64,000 bases of DNA, taken from Paracentrotus lividus. Lineage: Eukaryota > Echinodermata > Echinoidea > Camarodonta > Echinidae. Made by a program: the position numbers and the translations under genes. Of the stretch, positions 45,791 through 57,542 are shown in pieces. The stretch's first letter is position 1; every line of letters starts with the position of its first letter. A model generated the notes under the pieces. It saw nothing but the letters and a program-made list of their open reading frames with translations, was not told the DNA's origin and ran no database searches. The stretch spans positions 15,986,705 to 16,050,704 of the forward strand of contig CALNVZ010003433.1 of assembly GCA_940671915.1 (NCBI GenBank). Direction: 5' to 3'.

Positions 45791-47296
45791 CACTGAAAAC
45801 CTAACCTCGTCCGTCAATGGACCGACTAGCTTTAAAGCTAGTCGGTCAAGACGGACTAGTTTTAAAGCAAGTCTGTCATGTTAGTCCGTCGAGACGGACT
45901 AGCATACAACTGAATCTACATCTCTCAACTTGACGGACGAGCTTTAAAGCTCGTCCGTCAAGCTTTATGGTAGTCCGTTGACGTGACCGACTAGGTCAAA
46001 AAAAAAGTAGGTAGGGAGAATAGTTTACCCATTAAAATGACTGACTAACTTTTGATACAAATAGTTGCAATGTCGTTTCAATATACCTTCTCTATTTATT
46101 CTGTTTCCGAGCATAATCAAGTTTATACATTCTGAAACAAAGGTTGTTTTGGCTTGACAATCTGAAAGCTTACGAGACATAACATCTATTATGACAAGTA
46201 TGCAATTCACGAGTACCGGTAGATTCCAAACTTGTTCTCCATTCTTCAATTACAGACTAATTGAATACCTTGTTACTATAGAACTCAAGAACCCGGTATT
46301 TTCTTACAGATTGCTGGTGAATGCCCGGCTTAGCAACAACAGTGAATAGAAGTTGGATACAATCAACATTCTCAAACCAAGGTTGTTTTGGCTTGACAAT
46401 CTGAGAGCTTACGATTGACGATATAACATCAATCATGAAAAGTATGCCATTCACGAGAAGGTTAGAAATATTGTTCCATTCTTTAATTACAGGCTAATTG
46501 AATACTTCGTTACTATAGAACCCATGAACCGTCTATTCTTATAGATTGCTGGTGAATGCCCGGCTTAGCAACAGCAGTGAATAGAAGGTGGTACAATTGA
46601 TTGAATAACATGCGCATTACGAAAAGGACATTACTATTAGTTGCATTATTTGTACGTGACTTCCATTTAATGAGCAAACTGTACAGACGCGCAGACACGA
46701 TATACCCCGTAAAGCTTAAGATTTTGATTTTAATGGCGATCTCCTTCGAGTGACATGACTGTGTGAGTCTTCTTTTTTAATTCCTTATGTTCCAATTCAC
46801 AGATAGCGTTATTTTTTCAATTTATAAATTGTGTGTATTTACAACGATAATAAAAATCACATTAAATTATGAAAATCAAAATTTAATTCTAATAATAAAT
46901 ATAGACGCCATTTTTCTTTTAGATTACTTGTATCTGAAAGAAAAGAATATTGGATTGGAAAAGAATATTGGATCACTACGACTAGCTTTTATGCTAGTCC
47001 GTCAAACTAGTCGGTCACGACGGACGAGCTTTAAAATTAGTCTGTCGCGACCGACTAGCTTTAAAGCTAGTCTGTCATGACCGACTAGCTTTCTGGAAAG
47101 CTATACCGTCGTGACCGACGAGCATTAAAACTAGTCCGTCTTGACGGACTAACTTGACGGATTAGCTTTTATAATAACCGGGTTGTGTTAAAGGAAAGCT
47201 AGTCCGTCGTGACCGACTAGCTTTAAAGCTAGTCAGTCTGGGCATCACTAGGACTAGCTTTATAGCTAGTCGGTCTACCCGTTTAGGTTTTCAGTG
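45791..47296. mobile_element. Palindrome-array element, copy 2 (1.5 kb)
   Basis: Same CACTGAAAACCTAA ends, TA flanks, subterminal ACTAGCTTTAAAGCTAGT palindromes and the same two body units as copy 1. It lacks the 43350-43700 part of copy 1, including the (TTTG)n tract, and has fewer palindromes on the right side. Confidence 0.82.
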
Positions 47297-47875
47297 TATG
47301 TTCGTTTCAAATTTTCTTTTATTTTGTAGGCCTGATAAAGGCCAGATACATGGCCAAAATCCTGTATTAGAGGAAGAAAGAGAGCTACGTCTCTTTATTT
47401 GTATTTTGTAATATATTAATTGTTAATACTATTTTGTATTTATAATCTACTCCTCTTTATCATTTAATCCGTGTTTAACCATACCCTTGTAATTCATCCT
47501 CGTAATTTCAAATTATTTTTTCCTTGGTTGACATATATTCCACTATTACTGTTATGGCCAATGACAGAGCCCTGTGGACGACCAGTATATTATAATTGTT
47601 TTTAATTGTACATATTTCATAAGCATTTTTATAAATGTTTCATTGTGTTTCATACTGAACAGGATATTCTGAATAAATATGAGAAATAAATAAATAAGTA
47701 AGTAAAATAAATTCGTTTGTCGTACATATTTAGCAATCACACTTTGTAAAGTAGAATGACATAGAAAATAAAATCATAGATTTTAAAATAAAACGGAGCA
47801 TAGCTCTCTCTCAAAAAAAAAAAGAAAAAAAAGAAAAAAGAGGCGAAGTCAGACTCTTCGTCAGTAATAATTTAG

Positions 47876-47912
<37 letters not shown>

Positions 47913-48007
47913 AGACAAGAACATTTTATGAAAAATTTTCTAAATAATATGAACATTTAGGATGCATGGGTAAAACTGCCCCCCTTCTCGTTAAAATTGT
48001 CTACCGC
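47297..48007. other. Spacer before gene C
   Basis: It contains an A-run (47877-47905) and AT-rich sequence; no gene recognised. Confidence 0.4.
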
Positions 48008-48350
48008 CATATACTCATAAAACACACACTGAAATTGGGCCAAAAGGTATTTGGCTGCTTAATTGTTCATAGTGTCATAAATTCGTGCGATATTGCTGGC
48101 AGTTCGTGTGAAGTTAAAAACCGATCCATTTCTTTTTGACAATTTTGTTTACCAACGAGTACATGTATTTATATGATCACAAACTGACGTAAACGTTCAA
48201 CGGATGACATACAGAGACCTTGCAAACTCCATTCGAGCAATGTACTTTAAATGAAACGGAATGTCTGGTGGTGATTCCAAGATTAAGTACAAAAACTGAT
48301 GCCAAGGTAATATTTATTTATTAATCGCACATTTCTCGTAACAAATATTG
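48008..48350 (+). promoter_or_regulatory. Conserved upstream block of gene C with predicted leader exon ending at 48306
   Basis: It aligns with the gene B block: GTGTCATAAATTCGTGCGAT, GATCACAAACTG, GAAACGGAATGTCTGGTGG and GATGCCAAG|GTAATATTTA. The leader intron is then only 346 bases (48307-48652). ATGCCAAG joined to G-ATG again gives an MPR extension in frame (start 48299). The longer frame available in B is closed here, which favours the short extension or the exon 1 ATG as the real start. Confidence 0.62.
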
Positions 48351-48652
48351 GTCACATTGCCAAACCGACTTGAAGCATGATGAAATGAGCATATCCTTCT
48401 TATCGTGGCCAATAGGATTTTTCATTAGTTTGTCAGTGTTAGTATGATTAACAAATACACCGTATGACCCACATTTACGTATCAGCATTTATTTTAAAGG
48501 AATATGATTCTTTTTGCCGTCAAAGGTGATTCGAAAATGATTGTGAAGAAAAAGTTAAATTATTTAAAATACTCCTAATGTTTTCGAAAATATACAGTAG
48601 ACAAACAATCTCCTTAATCCTACATTTTTTTTTAAATACTCTTTTCGACAGG

Positions 48653-48713
48653 ATGCACCTCGTGGTGTTTATTTCAATTTTTGCTTCGCTTCTCCACCAT
48701 GTCCACGTTATAG
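48653..48713 (+). CDS. Gene C exon 1: signal peptide
   Basis: TTCGACAG|G before the ATG, GTGAGT donor; 61 bases, in frame with the 52-base exons of A and B. Confidence 0.8.
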
Positions 48714-51700
48714 GTGAGTCCTAAGTGTGTCTGTGTGGGTGTGCGTCACTCCAAGAATGTGTTTGTGGGAGGGTGTAGTGTGAGAGTGGTCTGCAATATA
48801 ATGCGATTTTTTTTTTCTTTTTACCCGCTTAGTGCAGTCAGACCGGCCAGACCGACTTCAAACCGACTAAATATGAATGAAAATTTCAAGATCGGAAACC
48901 GATGCAAGTCCGGCACTAAAACTGACAACCCCGAATCTCCCTGGAACCCTCCCCGATTCTTCCTGGACCCCTCCCCGATTGCACACTGATTTCTCTTTAT
49001 TTCGTTGTGTTTTGATTTGTATTCATCCAGTGAATTGAGTTTGGATAGATGTTGGTGGGTTTTTAATGAATAATATAGGTTTTTTTTTTTAGCTGTCTAC
49101 AGCTAAAATGGTAAATGAGCGTGTAAATAAAGCCCCTCTTTCAAAGTTAAATTCTCTGGGTTTTTATTACATTTTTATTTTATTTTGTCTTGTATGATTA
49201 CAATAACATAAGGCACTTTAATTCCATATTATTTCCTAAATAGTGTTTTCATGAAGAAAACAAAAATTTATTACCCTTTTCAGCAGAACAAATGTAAGCG
49301 TGAAGGGTAAGATTTTTATTTTTTTTTTCTTCAATTTTTCAATTTTCTTATCAATAATTTAGAGCCCCGCAGTTTCAGGTAAATTTGGCGCCCCTTAATT
49401 TCAAAAGCGCTTTGGCGCCCCTTAAGTTTAAGATCAATTTGATGCTCCTTAAGTTGAGACGATTTGGCGCACCTCTTTGATTTTAAAAGCAATTTATCGC
49501 CCCTAAGTTCTGTCACGTCAATTTGTTGTACCTCCCTAGGTTTGAGATAAGTTTGGCACCCATAAGTTTGTTATCGATTGGGAGCCCCCTCAGTTTAAGA
49601 TGGAATTGGCTCCCCTCAACTATGGGTCACTTTGGGGCCCCCTAAGTTTGAGATCAATTTACCACCCCCTAATTTTGAGATCTATATGGCTTCCTATTTG
49701 TGAGATCAGTTTAGAACCCCCTTCCACTACTTTTGTTTCATATTTCAATGTCCCTATTTGTCTGTTTCGTTTTTTCCCCTTCGTCGTCTCCCCCCCCCTT
49801 TCTCTCTATCTCTCTCTATATTTTTTTCCTTTTTGTTCCCTTCCCCTCCTTTTATCTCATTTCTCTTCTTCTTTCTATTTCATTTTCTTCTTTTCATTTC
49901 CCTCCTTTTCCCCTTTTCTTTTTCTTCCCATTTTCATGCCCCCGTCACGCCCATCTGGGGTGGCTCCATGCCCCCCCTCCACCACCACCTACCCCAAAAG
50001 TACGCGCATGGTTATTAGCCATATGATTTGTATTGCAACATCCAGCAGACAACCATCAGACCATGGAGTATTTTAAATCTTAAAATAAATATCCTATGCG
50101 CCCAAAATCTTTTAACTGTCTTTGGTTTGACATCGTTTTCTTGTCGGTCTCAATACAGCCCCTATGCGGTTTGATATCGGAAATGGTGTGGCTTCGTTCG
50201 GTATCCAGTCGGGCAAAAAGTCTCTATTCATAACCCCATCGATGTTGAATCGGCATTAATTCGGCCGATAGCAATTTGAATGAACTTGGTATTGAAACCG
50301 ACCACATTCCGATCTTTTATTCCGACCCGAGATCGAACTCCGACCGAATGCTCCCCGCTCTTCTCTAGCTGTCCCCGACTCGTCACCGACAGCTCCCTGA
50401 CGAATGGTCGGGGAGAGATCTTTCGAACATGCTTGAAAGATTCCACCCCGACCCTTTCTTTAAACCGATACCAGACTGATTTAAAACCGATAATTCCGAC
50501 CTCATACCGACGTTAAACTGACAACAGACCGAACCCTGCCATAATCATCCTGATGGCTGCCGAATCCATCCCAATTGACACAAAAGTATTTTGGGTCGAT
50601 CGGTTTGAGGTCGGTCTGTCGGTGTGACTCTACCAACTTACTGAAGCGGCCATTGGTTTGGTTTGAGGACACAGCATAAATACGAACTTTACAAAGTGAG
50701 TAAAAAATAATGTCCCGTCATTTTCATTAAAGTCATCTTATTTAAAGCATGAAATTAAATTTAATCATGGGTTTCATGATACGTCTTGGTAGAGTCATCC
50801 TCTCAGCATTTTATTGGTAACCTTTTCATTTGGATCTTTGCACGAATGACTGAGTAACAGACAATCATCAGAAGACTGAGTAACAGACAATCATCAGAAG
50901 ACTGAGTAACAGACAATCATCAGAAGACTGCAAAATCCCAATTGTTCCAAGTGGATGAGTGAAGATTAAAAGAAAATGTTGAAAGAATATGTGTACACAC
51001 ATACACATACACACACACCCACACCCTCTTACCACACACACACGGACCTACAGAAGAACATCCTTTGGCTGAAGTAGGTTGTGCCGTGTTGAAATACATG
51101 TAGAATAAAATGAAACATAACCACATACATCTATCATTCCTCTCACACAGTAAAAAAAAAAATCATAATAACATTGCCCCTTTTCTGATTAGGCATTGAT
51201 GTTTTGTTTACAGAGATCATAACTGAATATTCGGGACATATTTATTCCCCAACACATTTTTGTGAAGTGTTAGTGAAGGTGTGTGTGTATGTGTAAATAA
51301 ATGTTCATACTTTTCACAAGACAACTTCAAATTGATGGGACATTTTTCTGAATTATCTGTACATTAGCTAAGAACTAAAAATAACAGACAAAGAATGACA
51401 CTTAATTGCAACGGGAATCGGAGGAGAGAAAGGGGAAGCGGACTATGTTAATATTACTTATTTTGAGGTCACTATAATCCCCCCCCCCCAAAGGAACTAA
51501 AAGCTGGTGTATAGTTTCGGGAGAAAGAAAAAATTATTTTGATTCACATTAAGATAAATTATGATAGTTTGAATCCAATAACTATAATAAAGCAAATTAT
51601 AGTACTTGAAATCTCGTTTTAGTGTCCTTATTTCATAATATAAGGATAAAAAAGATAAGTCGGGGACCCGTCTCAGGTCAGCGCTCACGTGGAACACCAA

Positions 51701-54294
51701 TGGGGATTCTCTTGTGTGGGTTTTACACACAGATCGTTCGCACTAATTCACGCCTCGGGCATGCGAACTTGTCAGCAGAGGTCCAAACGGCAGTTGGATT
51801 GCGCTATATTCAAACTTTATAAATGAAATTCATCAGAAATATTTAAAGGAATGTCACAAGATCTCTCACACATATCTTTTAGTGCAATGTGGACAACATG
51901 TAACTACATTTGATCGGTTTTGTTCCAATTCCTTTTTTGCTATCAAAACTAAACACCAGGTTTAACAAAAGGGGTATAACATTTAGTGTATTCGGGTTAT
52001 TGGAACCCACAATTTCGGCCTCTTGCTCGCATTATCATAGGATCCATCACTGATAGTGCTCCCTAATCACAATGGAGGCCATACCCACCTCAATCACCGT
52101 ATTATATATTTACTGTCAAATTAAAGTGATACAAGTCGATTAAAACAAAATGCTAGACCCTCTTAGGGTCTGGTTCAACCGTTATGCAACCATCCTTTTT
52201 GGAATACTATAGGTTTTTTTTAAATATTTTTATTGGGGGAGGGGTGGGTTACAAAATCATAAAATAATCGAAAAGGCATGTGTGCATTTATAGAAGAATG
52301 AACAAAAATGAACAAAAATGCCAAATTACCTTCCCCACAAATGATTTTCGCTCTGGAGCTATTTTTTAAGACACCCTCAACCTCCATAGTGTGTCCCCCA
52401 ACCCTGAAGCTCGACCATCGCGTATAATGTTTTTTTTTTATTTGGTCAAATTCACTAGTTTCTTTCAGCTCACCTCCTTCATCTAAGATGAAAATAAAAT
52501 GTGAAAATAAGGAAACTCTGGAGGGCGGTGTGCAAACATATACTTTGCAAACGGTGTACCCGACTTTGCCCAACAGCTTCAAAACAGAGCTGTTAGATAC
52601 CTCTTCATCATCTGTATTTACTGCTTGTGTCGCAGCACGTAAGTGATAAATGTGAAGATGGCCAGAGGTACGGGTCTAATTAATGACTGTTTTATGTTTA
52701 AATGTGTTTAAAACTTTGAAGAACATCCACTTTTCATCAACGTTATCCTTCAAAACAAAAGCACCTAACGGCATTTTTATTTTTAAATTTAAATTTGTTA
52801 AAGCTCCCAAATATTCGTAGGAACTTGTGGCGGTTATGAATAATGTAATATATTAATGATATACCAACATGTATTTAGACACACCACATAAGTCCTTGAA
52901 AGTTTCTTTAATCGTTAATGATTAGGCCTATTATTAATAGTGTATAGATATATATATGGAAAGTTGAATATATATATTGAAGTTGGGGATCCACAGCAAA
53001 TCCGCAACATTGATAATGCATAATTTATTAATATACCTCATAAGCATATGTGTGTGTTGCACCGTATAACTTGTTCATGTTGTTCACAAATCGTTTAATA
53101 GTTTAATTTCATTTGTAATTTGAACATAAAGATCAGTCCTGGTTTATTTCACTCCATGAAAATGTATTTTCTGTCAGAACAAGAACAAGATCATTTGTTC
53201 ACTTTTATACTTTTGAAAAAAAAAGAGTTAAACTGACCAAAATATATACAATATGAAAAAAAAAATGAACAAAGAAAATGGGATTTCATTCCTGATGGAA
53301 TCCTATTTTCTTTGCTAGTTTTTTTCTCCACTTTTTTATACTTCTAACATTACAGGTTGCACATCCCATTCCCAAAACGTGAATTTAGTGGACATTTGCG
53401 TAAATTATGGATGCAACCTGTCAAGATGCCAGGGAACTCAAGATTGTTTCTAATCAATTGTATACTCCTACCGTTGCAGGATGCACATTTCATTCATCAA
53501 AACGTGGAAGTGGTCAAAACTGGCGTTCATTATGGATGCGACCTGTGAGGATACCAACGGGTCTGACTTGGTTCTCCGTTAAGATACGTTCTCGCGGCCT
53601 CGTTTTAATACTATTACTTGCTGATGCATGGTCATATAGGAACGTGATAGTAATTGGTGAGAAAACGTTTATCTACGAATGTCATACGCACTCATGTTAT
53701 CATATTAGATTGTATGATTATATATTATTACATTACAGTAAATAACCGAATTAAACTACATCTTGCGATTGCTTGGAATATAATGCTTGACATTTACAAT
53801 TGAATAGGGAATCCTGTGTTAAAATGAATCTGTCCAATTCCGTGGTGGTAATCATGGTAGTAAGAACGTTAAAACGCGACAAAGCTTTGCAATACAAATG
53901 ATTCACACAATATTGTATACGCTTGAATGATTAGAGCATGCCATGCTTATTTCATATTTTCTATGATTTATTTTCAATATTGAAATTTATCATGAATCAT
54001 AAAACTCTTTTAATTCTTGTTTTTTTATCACAAGATTTCGATCTCCGAAATAAAGCATCAATCCAAAGAAACACTCCACCTTATTCAACCCTGGCTTTTG
54101 CGGCAATTGATTGCGATTTCAACACATACTGTTCATTCTGGGTCGACTTTACGAATGGTTTCTACCGAGTGGGGTTTGAAGGTGTCGCCACACCTTTAAT
54201 TAGTGCTCTCCATTCGACTCTTTTCCCGATTACCCAGTTTGTTGTCTTCGCCAGAGATGCCACCGATTGGGTTTTCAACCTTCCATGTTCCTAA
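48653..54294 (+). CDS. Array gene C: secreted six-cysteine protein with a Methyltransf_FA-like domain
   Basis: Exons 48653-48713, 52459-52638, 53480-53656 and 54035-54294 join in frame (all phase 1) into 225 residues. Order: signal peptide MHLVVFISIFASLLHHVHVI (three residues longer than in A and B); block MKIKCENKETLEGG and FTACVAA; middle RCTFHSSKRGSGQNWRSLW, GLTWFSVKIRSRG and NVIVI; end FDLRNKASIQRN, CSFWVDFTNGFYRVGF and DWVFNLPCS. Cysteines are conserved with A and B. Intron 1 is 3.7 kb and carries two transposable elements; intron 2 carries a decayed extra copy of exon 3. A possible AATAAA is at 55027. Function unknown; secretion and disulfide bonding are inferred. Confidence 0.83.
48830..50632. 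mobile_element. CCGAC-rich inverted-repeat element in gene C intron 1 (1.8 kb)
   Basis: The left end AGTGCAGTCAGACCGG then CCAGACCGACTTCAAACCGA is matched inverted on the right by TCGGTTTGAGGTCGGTCTGTC then GGTGTGACTC. Both subterminal regions, especially 50150-50630, hold dozens of CCGAC/CCGAT motifs. The interior includes a minisatellite (49355-49735) and a pyrimidine-rich tract (49735-50000). No coding sequence recognised. Confidence 0.65.
49355..49735. repeat. Degenerate minisatellite, about 13 units of about 30 bases
   Basis: Units follow CCCCTTAAGTTTGAGATCAA then TTTGGCG, for example at 49390, 49425, 49640 and 49670. Units are strongly diverged, so the array is old. Confidence 0.65.
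50692..51359. mobile_element. MITE, CAGAGTnAGTCAATAAAAA family, copy 2
   Basis: The left end (CAAAGTGAGTAAAAAATAAT then GTCCCGTCAT) and the right end (GATGGGACATTTTTCTGAAT) match 19041-19910, as do CAGACAATCATCAGAAGACT and TTTGCACGAATGACTGA. Inside, a 27-base unit (ACTGAGTAACAGACAATCAT plus CAGAAG) is repeated three times at 50847-50932. A CA/GT tract also recurs. Confidence 0.7.
51360..52458. other. Remaining intron 1 of gene C
   Basis: A C-run at 51479-51489. GGATTGCGCTATATTCAAAC near 51797 resembles a SINE/LINE 3' tail. Otherwise nothing recognised. Confidence 0.4.
52459..52638 (+). CDS. Gene C exon 2: conserved Cys block
   Basis: Starts after TTCACTAG and ends before GTAAGT. It reads VSFSSPPSS, KIKCENKETLEGG, PTLPNSFKTELLDTSSSS and TACVAA. 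Confidence 0.83.
53356..53450 (+). pseudogene. Decayed duplicate of gene C exon 3
   Basis: About 120 bases before the working exon 3, the stretch after ACATTACAG repeats it: TGCACAT-CCATTC, AAAACGTG, TTATGGATGCAACCTGTCAA and GATGCCA align with exon 3. It has one base fewer near AAAACG, which shifts the frame to a stop soon after, and similarity ends near 53445 without a clear donor. It still has an acceptor-like site, so it could be spliced aberrantly. Confidence 0.75.
53480..53656 (+). CDS. Gene C exon 3: variable middle of the domain
   Basis: Acceptor CCGTTGCAG, donor GTGAGA. It reads RCTFHSSKRGSGQNW, RPVRIPTGLTWFSVKIR and NVIVI. Confidence 0.83.
54035..54294 (+). CDS. Gene C exon 4: domain C-terminus
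   Basis: After TCACAAG it reads DFDLRNKASIQRN, AAIDCDFNTYCSFWVDF, FYRVGFEGVATPLISALH and ATDWVFNLPCS then stop. Confidence 0.86.
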
Positions 54295-57147
54295 TGTTTC
54301 CTGACTTTTTTTTAGACCCAAAGATGACGTCAATTTTTGACAATTTAGGAGAGGAAAGAGATCTACTGGATTAAAAACGTTATGTCACATCAGACGATTG
54401 AAGTGCACTCTGAGTAGAGATTTAGTTCTTCATTCTTAATTAGCCCAGTTCACTGAGAATGGGCATATAGGTGAATAAGCGGAGCGGGGATGGATGGGAA
54501 TAGCCGTGCCTTTTCGATAAAACCGGGGGGGGGGGGGGGGGGGGGGGGCTTGTTTTGGAAGGGCTTGTTGTTCATTATGGAATATTATTGTAAGTCGACT
54601 GCTGAAGATTTGCTCTGTGATTTTTATACATCACGATTAGTCAAAACGCGTCACCTGCCATCTATTTTTTTTTCGGCGCATTTTTAATTAGACTAGCATT
54701 TAGTATGTTCTTGGAAAATACAAATACGTCACGAGACGAATATAGGTTCTGTGAAACTTTAAATACTGTATAATACTATTAAGAGCGAGATTAATTCAAC
54801 ACATTAAATCTTTTCATGCTTGTATAACACTGCACAAAGCTGGTAATTTATCTGTTTTTAATTATGTTCTTTTTTTACTTAAATGTTTTTTTTTAAATGT
54901 ATATTAGAATGAAGTTTAGGCCCCTATTTCGTGTATTTAGAAATAATCATCTCCTTTTTATGTAGTCCATGTATATTTCATTGGTGAATTCAAATTACCA
55001 GCTTTTTGCTATAATCTTGAATATTTAATAAACCTTACCAAATCAAATTAAAGTTGTTCTTGTAATGATCATTGAGGAAAAAATGCCTTTCTAATACTGG
55101 CCAATATTAATGCATTCGCGTAAACCCTATGAAGACCAAACTTTTTTAACAAACCATTGCTATAATCTTTGATCATTTTAAACCAAATTTCTGTAAAGCA
55201 ATATCCAGTTGATATCTTTCTCGAAATTTAACTGAAATAACATTCCAGACTTAATGCTACTCTTGTACTTTTGATTTTCTTATTTTTCATATGACAAATG
55301 GCCCCAAATCATGTATAGAAAATATTTATGGGAAAACTATTTTTCTTTTCACTTTTCTGAATTCAAATGATTTTTTGCTTTAAAATGCACAGAATATGAT
55401 AACATCTCATTATATAGTCACTTTGTACACCAAAACATGGCAAATTAGCACCCCACCGAAAAAAACGAATTTTAATAATTTTAGTTCTTTAGAGAAATTA
55501 ATCAAGAAAATGACAGAGGTGAAAATGTAACAGACATTGAAAAAAATATGGTACGAAAATAAAAAGGGTTAGCCTGCATAAAGAAATCATGACTGAATTA
55601 AAAAAAAAAAAAAAGAGAAATGAAAAGAAAGTAGGACATTAATGATTATTCAGTCATCAGCTAACATTTTTGTCTGACGTTCAACATGCAATAAAAAATG
55701 ATGATTTCAAATAACATTCGCTGCACTTACGTAAACTCCGCAAATTACTGTGATAAACTCAACCTTGTCACTAATTTAATGACGTCGGGAGGAATCATGC
55801 AATTCACTCCGGAGGAAAATTACATCATAAAATGAAATTTCATAAAGAACAAAAATATTCAACAGTGAAATTAGATAATTACATTTGCTGGGGTTCCCCT
55901 TGAGTATTTTCATCAGTAGTCGGCTGCAATTATTGTCACCATTGTATGCGATAATGAAAGGGGGGGGGGAGATAAACGATTTATTGTTTTAAAAAAAACG
56001 ATAAAAAAAAAAAAGAACAAAAATTAACAAAAATAAAATGAAACAAAATAAAACAAAATAAAACAAAGTAATAAAACATTTCAAAAACGAAAACAAAAAA
56101 TAAGGAATTCGCGAGGGAAAATCAACTATACTTTAAAACATTATTTAATCTAAACAAAAGCTCCATGATTTGCTACAGTATAGTACAAAAGGTCCTCATA
56201 TAAAAAATAATTCAGCTCGGACACACCGTTGCACGAATTAACGAAATAATGGTTGTGATCATGAGATTGAATAGTGGAGGGGACTGTCACAAGCTGATTG
56301 TGAAAGGTTGAACACAATTTACCTGGGAATTATTGTGTGCTGTGAGGTTTTGAATCAACAAAAATAACAGAAGAAATTAACCGAATTCTACTAAGAGTAA
56401 TATGCACTGCACACAAAATGCATGTCTTTGTCATATTATGACTGTGAGGGAATTTGAATAGCAAATCTTTGCAATGGATCTTTCTACCATAATATTCTAC
56501 GTAAATACCATGAAAAGAATTTGAAAATTCACAAGTGGATATAAAAAATGGCAATGGAGAACTGACAATGTAGCTAATTTATTTCTTTTTTACACATTAT
56601 TTATGATCGATTACTTTTACATTGATTTTGATCAATTTTATAGATAGCCTCTGTAGGGTCAAAATCAAAAGTCTATTCTCTCCTTCAAAATCACAACCTG
56701 GTCGTCTTTAAAAGGACGGTGGGATTTATAGATGATGTAATTCCATTACGAACAAAATGGGCGGCATGAATTAAAAAAAACTAATTGATGTTACTCGGAT
56801 TTCTGGAAATTTATACATGGAAAGGAATGGCGGCAATTCCTACTTTTACCTGAGTGACGCAATTGTTCTAAAAATAATGTGCCCTAGGACTGTCTGGACT
56901 TCACTTGAAGTGAAAGTCGAAACCGAGCTCGTTATGGGATAGATCACGTGCAGACATTGGAGGTAGTAATATTATATGCATCAAAGTTCGTCACCAAAAA
57001 AAAAAAAAGAAAAGAAAAAGATAAAGCTACCTTTCAATTTTCTTTGAAAAGGAATGATCTGCCTTTTAGTCGCGTAACATGGCATGACATCTTAATGGAA
57101 TTTGATTTTTAAAAAAGTAGGTCTGGTACAGTCAGTGAAAACGAAAT

Positions 57148-57149
<2 letters not shown>
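54295..57149. other. Intergenic after gene C
   Basis: A 24-base G-run at 54525-54548, a G-run at 55961-55970 and an (AAAAC)n/(AAAAT)n low-complexity stretch at 55985-56090. No gene recognised. Confidence 0.45.

Positions 57150-57189
<40 letters not shown>
57150..57189. repeat. (GA)n microsatellite
   Basis: About 19 perfect GA units. A (CA)n tract follows at 57490-57540 and a GA/CA junction at 57960-58008. Confidence 0.9.
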
Positions 57190-57191
<2 letters not shown>

Positions 57192-57511
57192 GAAAAACAA
57201 ATGAGTCATTGCTACGACAGAACATTTCCATGAAAGTGGTATAAAGGATCAAAAGAAGACTTGTAAACATGGTGGTATGGGGGAAAAGTTAGTCTTTCCC
57301 CACTCACGCACCCATGCTGTACAATACTTTATGCATCTAGAGTTGATAAGCTTATAATTTTTTACCTGATGAATCATTGTATGTATGGAGTTATTTGTTC
57401 AGAAATAATATGATGATATGAATAATAACATCGTATAAACTGGTTGGCTTGAAGTCAGCTGCCACCATGTTGTTGAATTGAAAAATCAAACACACACACA
57501 CAAACACACAG

Positions 57512-57540
<29 letters not shown>

Positions 57541-57542
<2 letters not shown>

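Noticed and set aside
47332-47380. Hammerhead-like or Penelope-type end (CTGATAAAGGCC...GGCCAAAA)
   Set aside because: The required CTGATGA and GAAA core bases are not met and no partner repeat was found.
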